Shown: positions 34,926 through 42,769 of the stretch, in pieces | Position numbering within the stretch: the stretch's first letter is position 1 | Layout: each line of letters begins with the position of its first letter | Assembly (NCBI RefSeq): GCF_019599265.1 | Contig: NZ_JAHZTC010000007.1 | Span: 124,001-188,000, forward strand | Length of the DNA stretch: 64,000 nt | Reading direction: 5' to 3' | DNA from: Pontibacter sp. HSC-14F20 | GTDB lineage: Bacteria > Bacteroidota > Bacteroidia > Cytophagales > Hymenobacteraceae | The notes under the pieces: model-generated | Seen by the model: the letters and a program-made list of their open reading frames with translations, nothing else | Told to the model about the DNA's origin: nothing | Databases searched by the model: none | Program-made: the position numbers and the translations under genes

Positions 34926-36156
34926 ACTACTGTTCGAAACCTACTTAAGTGACGAATTTTTCCATTTTGGCAGGGTCCCCTCCGCAGAGCAGCACGATCT
35001 GTCTGACTATTTCCACGTCCAATTCCTGGGCAAAGCGCAGCCTGGCGCGGCGGTCGCTGTCGAGCTTGTTGAGCTTGCGGTAGACGATGAGCAGCAGGGC
35101 CACGATCAGGGTCATGTAGAGCATGACCTGAATGCCGTTCTCGTCCCGGGTGAGCAGGTGCTCGAGCTGCAGGTGCTGCTTGAGGAACTTGATGAGCACC
35201 TCGATCTGCCAGCGCTCCTGGTAGATAGCCGCTACCTGGTAGGCATCCAGCCAGGCGATGTTGGTGACAAAGCAGATCTGCTCCCCCGATTCCAGGGTGG
35301 CCTTGACCAGGCGCAGGGGCTTTTCGAGGTAGCTTCCGGGCTTTTCCCGGAAGCTCACCCAGGCATCGCTCAGCACGGTGAGGGTCATCCCCTCGGGCCG
35401 CTGCCCCACGGCCAGCCGCTCCTGCTCCAGGCAGTGGGAGCCCACCTTGCAGCGCGTGACAAAGAGGCGGCCCCGCTCGTCGAGCTCCTTGAGGGCTTTG
35501 CGCGACTGCACGCCCCGCTCGAAGACGACGATGCCCGAGCGGGAGATCTCACTGGAGAGGATCGTCTCGGGCAGGGCGCAGTCCTCGCTCAGAGCCTGGC
35601 GGTTGGTGAACACGCGCACCTGGCAGGGCAGGCTGCCTTTCATGGCCAACGTGCACTTGAGCTGGCCACTGTCCTTGCTGCCCGCACGCGTGCGCATGCT
35701 CCAGGCCACCAGCCGGGCCGAGACGGCGATCAGGGTGGAGTCGTAGCGCACGAGCGCATGCTGCTCGCCCAGCAGGCGGTTGAAGCGGGCGAAGAGCAGC
35801 TCGAAGATGGCCCGGAAGAAGTCGGGCCGCATGGTCACGATCCGGTCCCGGATGGAGTTGTAGCGTGTGGTCTGCCCCTGCCCCACATCGGCCAGGGTCC
35901 GGAACTGCATAGAGCAGTAGAGCTCCTCCATCACCCGAAGGCTTGCTTTGCCCCCCTCCAACAGCGAGAGCAGCAGCAGTTGGAACATCACCCGCCCGCT
36001 GAGCTTCTTGACCTGGTGGTCCACCCGCGTCCGGGCCGCCAGCTGAGAAAGGTCCTGGTCAGGGATAAATGCCAGTAAATCCTTCGCCTTCATATCAGCC
36101 TCCTTTCATGTATGCCCCTTACATAATACGAACTTGACAAGGTTTCGAACAGTAGT
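34926..36156 (-). mobile_element. IS4-family insertion sequence, 1231 bp, inside repeat copy C
   Basis: The ends are perfect 17-base inverted repeats, ACTACTGTTCGAAACCT at 34926-34942 and its complement at 36140-36156. GGCCC flanks both sides (34921-34925 and 36157-36161) and may be a short target duplication, though the palindromic target (GGGGGTAGGGCCCCTACCCC when rejoined) makes its length ambiguous. One transposase gene fills the element. Removing it joins the two halves of repeat copy C. It contains no CTATACCTG word. Confidence 0.88.
34945..36093 (-). CDS. IS4-family transposase with an unusual Glu at the second catalytic position
   Basis: The 382-residue protein has the IS4-type DDE core split by a beta insertion. 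The first Asp is D118 in VRYDSTLI, and the family signature Y-(2)-R-(3)-E-(6)-K is seen in YQERWQIEVLIKFLKQHL near 295-312. At the second Asp position, where the family usually has FDRG, the sequence reads VVFERGVQ with Glu192 (codon GAG). This may weaken or abolish activity, unless the family branch tolerates it. The frame is otherwise intact and the N-terminal DUF4372-like region is present. Confidence 0.88.
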   Translation of the reverse strand: MKAKDLLAFIPDQDLSQLAARTRVDHQVKKLSGRVMFQLLLLSLLEGGKASLRVMEELYCSMQFRTLADVGQGQTTRYNSIRDRIVTMRPDFFRAIFELLFARFNRLLGEQHALVRYDSTLIAVSARLVAWSMRTRAGSKDSGQLKCTLAMKGSLPCQVRVFTNRQALSEDCALPETILSSEISRSGIVVFERGVQSRKALKELDERGRLFVTRCKVGSHCLEQERLAVGQRPEGMTLTVLSDAWVSFREKPGSYLEKPLRLVKATLESGEQICFVTNIAWLDAYQVAAIYQERWQIEVLIKFLKQHLQLEHLLTRDENGIQVMLYMTLIVALLLIVYRKLNKLDSDRRARLRFAQELDVEIVRQIVLLCGGDPAKMEKFVT

Positions 36157-36370
36157 GGCCCCTACCCCCACTCGCTGAACGCTCTTGACAGGGGGACCCC
36201 TTCACCCCCAACAGTGGAGCGCCGTAAAGTGCACCTGGCTACTGCTATCTGTTTCATAGTCTAAGGGGCAAGGATGTCTTGCTACAACTGCCAGGGTATT
36301 TGTCACGGAGCTATACCTGCAAACTGGCAGTAGCAGAAGTTCCTCTTTGAAGGAGGATGTTAATCGTGCA
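36157..36370. repeat. Long intergenic repeat, copy C, right part
   Basis: After the IS end the repeat resumes with CCCCTACCCCCACTCGCTGA, CGCTCTTGACAGGGGGACCC, CAGTGGAG, GTAAAGTGCACCTGGC and CTATCTGTTTCAT, matching copy A block by block, then degenerates around a CTATACCTG at 36312. It lies between the IS and the decayed comEC gene. Nothing else is visible up to 36415. Confidence 0.75.
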
Positions 36371-36415
36371 CAAGAATCTTATCAAAAACCCTTAAACAGA
36401 TCCCTAACAAATCCG

Positions 36416-38005
36416 CTACAATTCCACCACAAAAGCCCCCAACTCCGTCATATCATAAAACGCTATACCTGCCTCCGCTAGTAGCGCAGCTGTTTGCAGG
36501 CGAAAAACAGGATGAACAGAAGGAGCAAGGTATAAAGCAGCCAGGTTTGCGAGGGACTGATGTCGATGCCGTTGATGACAGCTTGGGGCAGTTGGTTCAC
36601 CAGCAGGTTAAACTCGTTCATGACCCAGGTGATAGCAAAATGAAGCAGAAACAGTACCGTGCTGAGTAAGGGTACCCAAGAGAAAAACAGAGCTGCCACA
36701 CCCGAATAAAGCACGAAAGTAGCGGCAGGCACCACCAGCAGGTTCGCCAGCCAGAAGTATACCGGAAACTGATGGAAGTAGAAAAGCCCCAACGGAAAAG
36801 TAGCCAGCTGTGCAGCCAGGGAAGCCGTAAAAAGGCGCCATAATTTGTCCAGCAGCTTGTTGTCGACTGTCAGGAGGCGGTAAAAGCGGGGCTGCAGGTA
36901 TACAATGCCGAGCAGCGCCAGGAAAGAGAGCTGAAAACTTACCTCCAGCAGGAAATAAGGATTGTACCACAACAGCGTGAAGGCCGCAATAGCAAGTGTG
37001 TTGTAGATATTATGCTGCCTCCTGGAAAGCATTGCCACCGTGATCAGACTGAACATGAAGGCCGCCCGAAGCACAGAAGGGGAGAGGCCTGTAATGAAAG
37101 CATAAAGCCAGAGCACACCTAAGATCACGGCAGCATACACCGTCCGCTACCTGACGGTTCGCTTAAAACCAGCTGGCAGAAAAGCCAGTATTCCATAGAT
37201 CAACCCAACGTGCAGGCCTGACACAGCCAACACGTGCATGGTGCCGGTCTGCGCATAGGCATCACGAATCGTATTGTCCAGTTCATCTTTTACGCCCAGA
37301 ATCAGGGCCGAGGAGAAGCCGTACTCCCGACGTTCGTTGATTGACTCTTTTAGCAAAGCATCGAGTTGCCGACGCAGGTAGATGCTGAAGTATAGCAGCG
37401 GGTTCGGCGGTGAAGATTCAATTTATTGGAACTGGTGCGCCTGCAGGAAATGGCGGTGATGGATCTGCTTGTTAGCCAGAAAGGCGCGATAGTCGAACTG
37501 GTTCGAATTGCCGGGCGGAGCCACAGGTATAGGTGCGCCTTTGATCAGCAATCTGTCTCCGTAGCCTAGCTCGTACTCCCGCTTAGAGTCGTGGGGCACG
37601 GAGAGCTGCACTTTGCCCTCTGCAACTTTGCACCTGTTCTATTTGCAGCACCGTATTCTGGTAGCCGGGTTTCTGCACCACGTAATCATCCACCACACCA
37701 ACATAGTAAGCGGGCGTAGCAGAGAGTTTGCTCAGGTGCAGCGGCCGGTGCACTTCGGTGTGCTGGTGCGTAACCCACATACCGTCGGCAACAAAGCAAA
37801 GCAGTCCGGCTATACCTGCCAGCGTGTTGGCTTCTACGGATTTCAACCGGTGTGCGACAAGGTATAGCACCAGGTATAGGGCAACAAAAAAGGCAAAGAG
37901 CTCAGGACTATACCTGAACTCTTTGCCTGTGTACAGGTACACGAGTATACCTGCTATAAAGCTAAGAACAATGCGAACAAAAGGGTAGGGAGCCCACCGC
38001 TTCAT
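36416..38005 (-). pseudogene. comEC: Decayed comEC (DNA uptake channel)
   Basis: ComEC is the inner-membrane channel for natural transformation. Read together, the pieces give the family layout: an N-terminal membrane and DUF4131-type region (MKRWAPYPFVRIVLSF), then the competence core HVLAVSGLHVGLIYG and many membrane helices (about 36478-37140). The frame is broken at least three times: a one-base frameshift near 37625-37635, TAA at 37423-37425 (VQAHQFQ-stop region), and TAG at 37147-37149; the last two are in one frame, so simple read-through joins the flanks. After the stop at 36478 a further piece (FYDMTELGAFVVEL, ending 36416) in another frame looks like the original C-terminus, implying loss of the region between. 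It follows GNAT with a one-base overlap. Confidence 0.85.
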
Positions 38006-38433
38006 CAGCCCTTAAAGACCATTTTGTAGTGCTGTATGTCGCACTCCGTAAACATGTCGCCTTCGGCCACAAAGCCATGGCGCTTGTAGAAGTTAACGGC
38101 CGGCAGCTGTGCGTTCAGGTATACCTTGCTGTTAGCATGGTCGGATTGCACATCCTGCAGTACAGCCTGCAACAGCGCGGCACCTACTTGCCGGTTACGG
38201 TACAGAGCCAGCACGGCAAAGCGCTCCAGTTTTATACCTAGCTCCGTCTGGCGCCAGCGGGCAGCGCCACAGGGTATACCATCGCAGGTAGCCAGGTAGT
38301 GACGGGCCTCGGACTCAAACTGGTCACGTTCCGCCTCACGGGGCACCTGTTGCTCTTCCACAAAAACCTGTTCACGTATGCTGAACGCGGCAGACCTATC
38401 CTGCTCACGTTCAGCACGTATTACCTCAATCAT
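38005..38433 (-). CDS. GNAT-family N-acetyltransferase
   Basis: The 142-residue protein has the GNAT fold. Motif A for acetyl-CoA binding is around FAVLALYRNRQVGAALLQAVL, with Q/R-x-x-G as NRQVGAA. NFYKRHGFVAEGD gives the motif B region. It resembles ElaA/YjcF-like small acetyltransferases; the acceptor cannot be told. It lies 21 bases below phoH and overlaps the comEC start by one base (TGATG), so phoH, this gene and comEC formed one operon. It remains intact although comEC has decayed. Confidence 0.88.
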   Translation of the reverse strand: MIEVIRAEREQDRSAAFSIREQVFVEEQQVPREAERDQFESEARHYLATCDGIPCGAARWRQTELGIKLERFAVLALYRNRQVGAALLQAVLQDVQSDHANSKVYLNAQLPAVNFYKRHGFVAEGDMFTECDIQHYKMVFKG

Positions 38434-38454
38434 CTTGTGTTATCCGATCAGCTG

Positions 38455-39483
38455 CTATACCTTTCTTTTGCGGCCATTCACGCTCACGGGAGTGCCTTCT
38501 TCAGAGGCTTCAGCCTCCAGTCTGGCAGCTTGCCGAACCTCGTCTGCTTTGGTATAGGCCTCCACGATGTCGCGCACCAAACGGTGACGCATTACGTCTT
38601 CCGGCTGCATCTCGATGAAACCGATCCCTTTGATATCGCGCAAGGTATGCAGGGCATCAATAAGGCCGGATTTCTGGCGATGCGGCAAGTCGATCTGTGA
38701 ACGGTCACCGTTGATCATGACCTTCGAGGTTGGGCCCATACGGGTCAGGAACATCTTGATCTGCGCCGGCGTGGTGTTCTGCGCCTCGTCCAGCAACACA
38801 AAGGCATTGCTCAGGGTACGGCCACGCATGTAAGCCAGCGGTGCGATCTCAATTATCTTACTTTCCTGATAGTATTTGAGCTTTTCCATCGGGATCATAT
38901 CCTCCAGGGCGTCGTAGATCGGGCGCAGATACGGGTCCACCTTCTCCTTCATGTCGCCTGGCAGAAAGCCCAGGTTTTCGCCGGCTTCCACCACAGGGCG
39001 GGAGATGATGATCTTCTTTACCTCTTTGTTCTTGAGCGCGCGCACAGCCATAGCCACCGAGATATATGTTTTGCCGGTACCCGCAGGCCCCAGCGCAAAC
39101 ACCAGGTCATTATTCTCCACCAGGTCTACCAGTTTTTTCTGGTTAGGCGTCTTGGCTTTGATAATGCCGCCCTTGCTGCCGTATACAATCACGTCCGGTG
39201 AAGTGACGATCACATCTTCCTCCGTAAAAGAGTCGGATGAAAGGTATCTATTTACGCTGTTATGCGTAATCTTCCCGAACTTGTGATAGTGATCGATCAG
39301 CGAAGAAAGGATCTCGTGTATTTTGGTTATCTCGGGCGTCTGCCCCTGAATTTTGATTTCGTTGCCTCTGGATATGATCTTGCTGCTCGGAAATGCGGCT
39401 GCAAGCTGCTTGATATTCTGATTCTCTGTCCCCAGAAAATCGATAAGAGAGATATTCTCTAATGTTATTACTTTCTCTACCAA
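38455..39483 (-). CDS. phoH: PhoH-family ATPase
   Basis: The 342-residue protein has an N-terminal KH-like region (about 1-110) and the PhoH ATPase domain. Walker A is ALGPAGTGKTYIS, Walker B is AFVLLDEAQNTT, and MINGDRSQIDLP is the sensor-like motif of the family. Members bind RNA and ATP and work with RNase YbeY in ribosome and RNA quality control in other bacteria; that role is presumed here. The start MVEKVITLENISL fits the family length. It is divergent from the SAM hydroxide adenosyltransferase gene, with a spacer of about 100 bases. Confidence 0.93.
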   Translation of the reverse strand: MVEKVITLENISLIDFLGTENQNIKQLAAAFPSSKIISRGNEIKIQGQTPEITKIHEILSSLIDHYHKFGKITHNSVNRYLSSDSFTEEDVIVTSPDVIVYGSKGGIIKAKTPNQKKLVDLVENNDLVFALGPAGTGKTYISVAMAVRALKNKEVKKIIISRPVVEAGENLGFLPGDMKEKVDPYLRPIYDALEDMIPMEKLKYYQESKIIEIAPLAYMRGRTLSNAFVLLDEAQNTTPAQIKMFLTRMGPTSKVMINGDRSQIDLPHRQKSGLIDALHTLRDIKGIGFIEMQPEDVMRHRLVRDIVEAYTKADEVRQAARLEAEASEEGTPVSVNGRKRKV

Positions 39484-39580
39484 ATGTTTAAGCTTATATA
39501 GTACGTTGGTAATATATTCTGTAAATTAGCTAAAATTGTTACAATATGATGACAAATCTACTTAAATTATAGTTCGCTCT

Positions 39581-40357
39581 ATGGCTGTAATTACATTCAC
39601 CTCCGACTTTGGTTATACCGACCATTATGCGGCTGCTGTTAAGGCCGCCATGCTGTCGCTGCAGCCACAGGCCCGTATTGTGGACATTTCGCATGGCATC
39701 GAGCCGTTCAACATTCCGCAGGCCGAATACGTGATCGGGTCCGTTTTCCGTGAATTTCCGGAAGGTACCGTGCACCTGATCGCCGTAGATACGCACGGTT
39801 GCAAACAGGGCAAATATCATGCTGCAAAATATAAAGGGCACTACTTTTTGCTGGCTGACAACGGTTTACTTTCCCTGCTCACCGACGGCCAGGCCGAAAT
39901 AGTGGTGGAGCTACAAACCGATGAATCTGTACTCCCTTTCCCGGCTAAAGAACTGCTGGCGCCTGCCGCGCTCTTTCTGGCAAAGGGCGGCGATATTGAT
40001 GTGTTGGGTGAGCGCACCACCAGTTATAAGCAGCTCATGAACCGCCAGTTGCGCCTCACCGACCACGCTGTAACAGGGCACGTCATTCATGTGGACCGCT
40101 ACGGCAACCTGATCACCAACATCACCAAAGACAGTGTGGAAACCATAGCGCATGGCCGTACCTATACCGTGCACTTTGGCCGCGAAACCGTAGGGCGCAT
40201 CCACCAGAATTATACCCAGGTAGAAGACGGCGACTGCTGCTGCCTTTACAACCACCTCGGCCAGCTCTGCATCGGCATCAACAAAGGCAACGCCGCCGAA
40301 CTGCTCGGCCTCGGCTTCGACTCGCAGGTTGATGTGCGGTTTTACCCGGGAGCTTAG
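39581..40357 (+). CDS. SAM hydroxide adenosyltransferase (DUF62 family)
   Basis: The 258-residue enzyme belongs to the family that splits S-adenosylmethionine with water-derived hydroxide to adenosine and methionine, related to fluorinases and chlorinases. The N-terminal signature ITFTSDFGYTDHY and the substrate-binding VDTHGCKQG, FLLADNGLLS and VDRYGNLITNI segments are present. No long loop typical of fluorinases is seen, so the hydrolase type is likely. It is a single gene divergent from phoH. It is followed by the second bracketed gap. Confidence 0.9.
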   Translation: MAVITFTSDFGYTDHYAAAVKAAMLSLQPQARIVDISHGIEPFNIPQAEYVIGSVFREFPEGTVHLIAVDTHGCKQGKYHAAKYKGHYFLLADNGLLSLLTDGQAEIVVELQTDESVLPFPAKELLAPAALFLAKGGDIDVLGERTTSYKQLMNRQLRLTDHAVTGHVIHVDRYGNLITNITKDSVETIAHGRTYTVHFGRETVGRIHQNYTQVEDGDCCCLYNHLGQLCIGINKGNAAELLGLGFDSQVDVRFYPGA

Positions 40358-40368
40358 ATTTGGAGTTA

Positions 40369-40557
40369 GTGAATGAGTGCATGAGTGAGTTTTTTGATTT
40401 GGTGGTTGATTGATGGGGAGAATTGGTGGATGATCTTATACTTCTACATGAAATGGGTTCTGGAGTTTATGGCATAAGCCATACCTTTGTGTGCATATCT
40501 GGTTTGAGTTATTAAAGAAAATAGCAATTCACTCATTCCCTCAATCACTCATTCAAA
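40369..40557. repeat. Inverted GAATGAGTG-word arms bracketing a gene gap
   Basis: GTGAATGAGTGCATGAGTGAG (left arm, 40369-40389) begins 11 bases after the stop of the upstream gene. CACTCATTCCCTCAATCACT and CATTC complete the right arm, which runs to 40557, 4 bases before the next ATG. The arms are imperfectly complementary. The middle holds a TACCTTTG promoter box. Confidence 0.65.
40482..40489 (+). promoter_or_regulatory. -7 box candidate (TACCTTTG) for the monooxygenase-like gene
   Basis: TACCTTTG fits TAnnTTTG, 72 bases before the ATG at 40561, inside the bracketed gap. A -33 box is not clear. Confidence 0.4.
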
Positions 40558-40560
40558 ATT

Positions 40561-40851
40561 ATGTTGATTCGCATCGTACGCATGACCTTTCAGCCGGAGA
40601 AGACAGCTGATTTTCTGGAGATTTTCCGCAATTCCAAAGACAAGATCAGGGCCTTTGAGGGCTGCAACCATGTAGAGCTGCTGCAGGACCTCAACCACCC
40701 GCATATCTACAGCACCTACAGCCTTTGGGACTCCGAGGAAAACCTCAACAACTACCGCGACTCTGCACTGTTTGGTCAGGTATGGAAAGCCACCAAAGCC
40801 CTATTTGCTGATAAACCGCAGGCCTGGTCAAATGTGGCAGTGAACATTTAA
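40561..40851 (+). CDS. Antibiotic-biosynthesis-monooxygenase-fold protein
   Basis: The 96-residue protein has the ferredoxin-like ABM fold: MLIRIVRMTFQPEK, then a helix in FLEIFRNSKDKIRAFEGC, strands HVELLQDLNHPHIYSTYSLWDSEENL and a final helix in RDSALFGQVWKATKALF. Many members are cofactor-free monooxygenases or haem/quinone handlers; others are stress proteins. The function here cannot be told. It stands alone between two bracketed gaps, before hscB. Confidence 0.85.
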   Translation: MLIRIVRMTFQPEKTADFLEIFRNSKDKIRAFEGCNHVELLQDLNHPHIYSTYSLWDSEENLNNYRDSALFGQVWKATKALFADKPQAWSNVAVNI

Positions 40852-40859
40852 ACTGTGAT

Positions 40860-40975
40860 CAGTTACCAGTAAACAATTTGCAGGTATAGCCGTGCTGTTT
40901 GTGACAGTTTTAACAATCCAACTGCTTTTCCTGTACCTTTGCTACGTATATCTGATAACTGTTTATTGCTAACTG
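40860..40975. repeat. Inverted CAGTTAnCA-word arms bracketing the gap before hscB
   Basis: CAGTTACCAGTAAACA (40860-40875) begins eight bases after the upstream stop and pairs with TGTTTATTGCTAACTG (40960-40975) at 14 of 16 positions. The right arm ends 14 bases before the hscB start. The gap also holds CAGGTATAG and a TACCTTTG box. Confidence 0.65.
40934..40941 (+). promoter_or_regulatory. -7 box candidate (TACCTTTG) for hscB
   Basis: TACCTTTGCTACGTATA matches TAnnTTTG and shares TTTGCTACGTATA with the region upstream of the universal stress gene at about 12441. It lies 55 bases before the hscB ATG. Confidence 0.45.
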
Positions 40976-40988
40976 TTAACTATAAAAA

Positions 40989-41519
40989 ATGAATTACTTC
41001 GAGTTATACCATATACCTGAGAGTTTTTTGCCAGACGAGAAAGCGATCAAACGTCGCTATTACGAACTGAGCCGCGAGTATCACCCGGACTTTTATGCCA
41101 ACGAAGACCTGGGCACGCAGCAGAAGATACTGGAGCTTTCTACACTCAACACCAATGCCTACCGCACCCTCGGTGATGCTGACCTGCGCATGCAGTACAT
41201 CCTGAAAGAACACGGTATACTGGAGGAGGGTAAAAACGAATTACCCGGCGATTTCCTGATGGAAATGATGGAGCTGAACGAGGAGCTGATGGAGCTGGAG
41301 TTCGACTTCGACGCCGCAAAACTGCACGAAATAGGAGAGAAGAGCACCGGCGCCATGGCCCAGCTGGAGAATGATATATTGCCGGTGCTGCAGCGATACC
41401 CTGAACTTCATGGAGTTACCAAAGAAGAGGCCCTGCAGGAGGTAAAAACCTACTATTTGAAGAAAAAATATTTGTTGCGTATTCAGGAAACTTTATCTAA
41501 GTTTGCAACCCGTTCCTGA
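40989..41519 (+). CDS. hscB: Fe-S cluster co-chaperone HscB
   Basis: The 176-residue protein has a J domain (residues about 2-75) with HPDF in place of HPDK/HPDR, as usual for HscB, and the HscB C-terminal oligomerisation domain (about 85-170), rich in Glu and Leu. It stimulates HscA and delivers the scaffold IscU for Fe-S assembly. No other isc genes are adjacent. The stop is followed by a CCTGAT/ATCAGG hairpin, a stray tRNA 3' fragment and tRNA-Leu. Confidence 0.88.
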   Translation: MNYFELYHIPESFLPDEKAIKRRYYELSREYHPDFYANEDLGTQQKILELSTLNTNAYRTLGDADLRMQYILKEHGILEEGKNELPGDFLMEMMELNEELMELEFDFDAAKLHEIGEKSTGAMAQLENDILPVLQRYPELHGVTKEEALQEVKTYYLKKKYLLRIQETLSKFATRS

Positions 41520-41538
41520 TAGTCGATCAGGGACAAAC

Positions 41539-41558
41539 GTTCGACTCCGGCCCCAGGT
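41539..41558 (+). repeat. Partial tRNA 3' end (T-arm plus acceptor), upstream of tRNA-Leu
   Basis: GTTCGACTCCGGCCCCAGGT matches 19 of 20 bases of the 3' end of the intact tRNA-Leu (41651-41670). No 5' tRNA half precedes it. It may be the remnant of a lost tandem tRNA or an att-type scar left by an integrated element that targeted the tRNA. Confidence 0.75.
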
Positions 41559-41587
41559 GCTATACCTGAAACCAGAGAGAACAAAAT

Positions 41588-41671
41588 GCCTTGGTGGCGG
41601 AATTGGTAGACGCGTTGGTCTCAAACACCAATGAGGTTACACTCGTGCCGGTTCGACTCCGGCCCAAGGTA
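41588..41671 (+). tRNA. tRNA-Leu (anticodon CAA)
   Basis: The 84-base tRNA has acceptor stem GCCTTGG/CCAAGGT (G-U at the tip) with discriminator A. The anticodon loop CTCAAAC has anticodon CAA (41622-41624), the long variable arm around GAGGTTACACTC is the class II mark, and the T-arm contains GGTTCGACTCC. It reads UUG codons. A perfect terminator follows. The CCA is not encoded. Confidence 0.95.
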
Positions 41672-41683
41672 CATTTAGTAAAT

Positions 41684-41722
41684 AGAAAGCCCTGTAAGTT
41701 AATTGCTTACAGGGCTTTCTTG
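41684..41722 (+). terminator. Terminator after tRNA-Leu
   Basis: AGAAAGCCCTGTAAG and CTTACAGGGCTTTCT are perfect 15-base arms around TTAATTG. T-rich DNA follows (TGTTTTC). It is placed 13 bases after the tRNA. Confidence 0.85.
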
Positions 41723-41739
41723 TTTTCGGGGACGGATTT

Positions 41740-42357
41740 TTAGAATGATTGTGCCTCAGCCAACTTCTCGTATCTTAACACTGAACTGATTAGCTGTTCT
41801 GTATAATCATAGATATTGTCGAGGGAGTTAATTTCTACTTTTGCCTCTTTGCCTAGATCGTCCGTCCATGTTAAATACTTTTTAGAGGCATTTAAGTGAA
41901 GCCTACAGACTGTTTTACGGATATTGTCGTCTAGTAAAATATTAAGGTAGCGTTGCGTGTCGCGGTAATAAATTCTATTGCCATCAATCTTTGTCCTAAG
42001 TATCGATTTTACAATAAAAAATCCTTCCCGCTCCAAGTCTGTAAACTCTATACCTTTTACTTCTGCTGAAGTGGGAGGAACTGGTTGAATTTGCTCTTCT
42101 CTAGGTTCTTCTTTAAATGAGTTAGTTTCATTGGATAGCGCAGACTTTAATCTATCGCTTATAAGCTCGCTTACATATTGCTGAAGAGTCTTCTTAACCA
42201 TTGGAGTAAATTGTTCCATTACTTTAGAAGTTACCATACCTGAGTGGATCTGCTTCGCAAAGTATCTAACAAAACCCTCAGTAGGGTTGCTAAACTCCGA
42301 TCCGACTATCTTTTTATTTAGATGAAGCTTCCTTTTAAGGTATAATGTTGAATGAAA
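41740..42357 (-). pseudogene. 3' remnant of a type I restriction-like (HsdR-N/COG4748-type) gene
   Basis: An ATG at 42235-42237 would give 165 residues, but the same frame is coding-like for another 40 codons (GSEFSNPTEGFVRYFAKQIH), up to a TAG at 42358-42360, with no start before. The product matches the C-terminal part of proteins with a type I restriction enzyme R N-terminal domain: EGFFIVKSIL, RIYYRDTQRYLNILLDDN, RKTVCRLHLN and LDNIYDYTEQL. The N-terminal nuclease domain is missing. It is thus a 5'-truncated gene, AT-richer than its surroundings and next to a tRNA with a duplicated 3' end. A short functional protein cannot be ruled out. Confidence 0.65.
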
Positions 42358-42708
42358 CTACTTCTGCAGATTCTGCAATAAGGTATTCTGCAGCACTCCT
42401 CTTATCCCTACCTTCCTCATTCTCAAGGTATAATGTGGTATGGATAATTGATTTATATATTTTTTAAAGAATATTCAGTTTGTGCTGGCTGTGGAATAAT
42501 AGGAGAATTGCTTTAGCTGTTTTAGGGGTGATGATGAATGCTTTCTCTGTTAAAACATCATTCACACACGAGAGGCAAAGGTTTTGAAAATAACTAGGTA
42601 TTAATACTTATGGATTAATTGTTTATGAATGAAAAAGGGAGTGGATTTTGAATATTATAATTTTCTAATGTAATATAAGTATAGTTATTATAATATATAG
42701 GAAGCGCA

Positions 42709-42716
42709 TAAATTTG
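42709..42716 (+). promoter_or_regulatory. -7 box candidate (TAAATTTG) for the adhesin operon
   Basis: TAAATTTG matches TAnnTTTG, 54 bases before the adhesin ATG. Transcription would begin near 42722-42724, directly before the palindrome. No clear TTG -33 box is seen in the very AT-rich DNA upstream. Confidence 0.45.
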
Positions 42717-42724
42717 CTGGGATA

Positions 42725-42745
42725 ATACTGATACAGTATCAGTAT
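42725..42745. promoter_or_regulatory. Perfect 21-base palindrome before the adhesin start
   Basis: ATACTGATAC and GTATCAGTAT flank a central A: ten-base perfect arms, 24 bases before the adhesin ATG and just after the predicted -7 box. A dimeric repressor bound here would cover the transcription start; alternatively the RNA forms a 5' hairpin with a CAG loop. No regulator gene is adjacent. Confidence 0.7.
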
Positions 42746-42769
42746 AAATTCTATGAACTCAGCTGATTT

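Larger units (their letters stand above)
42358..42769. other. AT-rich spacer upstream of the giant adhesin gene
   Basis: No credible gene is seen. ACATTATACCTT occurs twice (about 42338-42349 and 42428-42439), bounding a stretch with fragments of open frame that may be more debris of the restriction-type gene. The last 65 bases hold the adhesin promoter candidate and a perfect palindrome. Confidence 0.5.

Noticed and set aside
35158..36078. 306-codon plus-strand frame inside the IS4 element
   Set aside because: It is antisense to the transposase and has no family match; high GC alone keeps it open.
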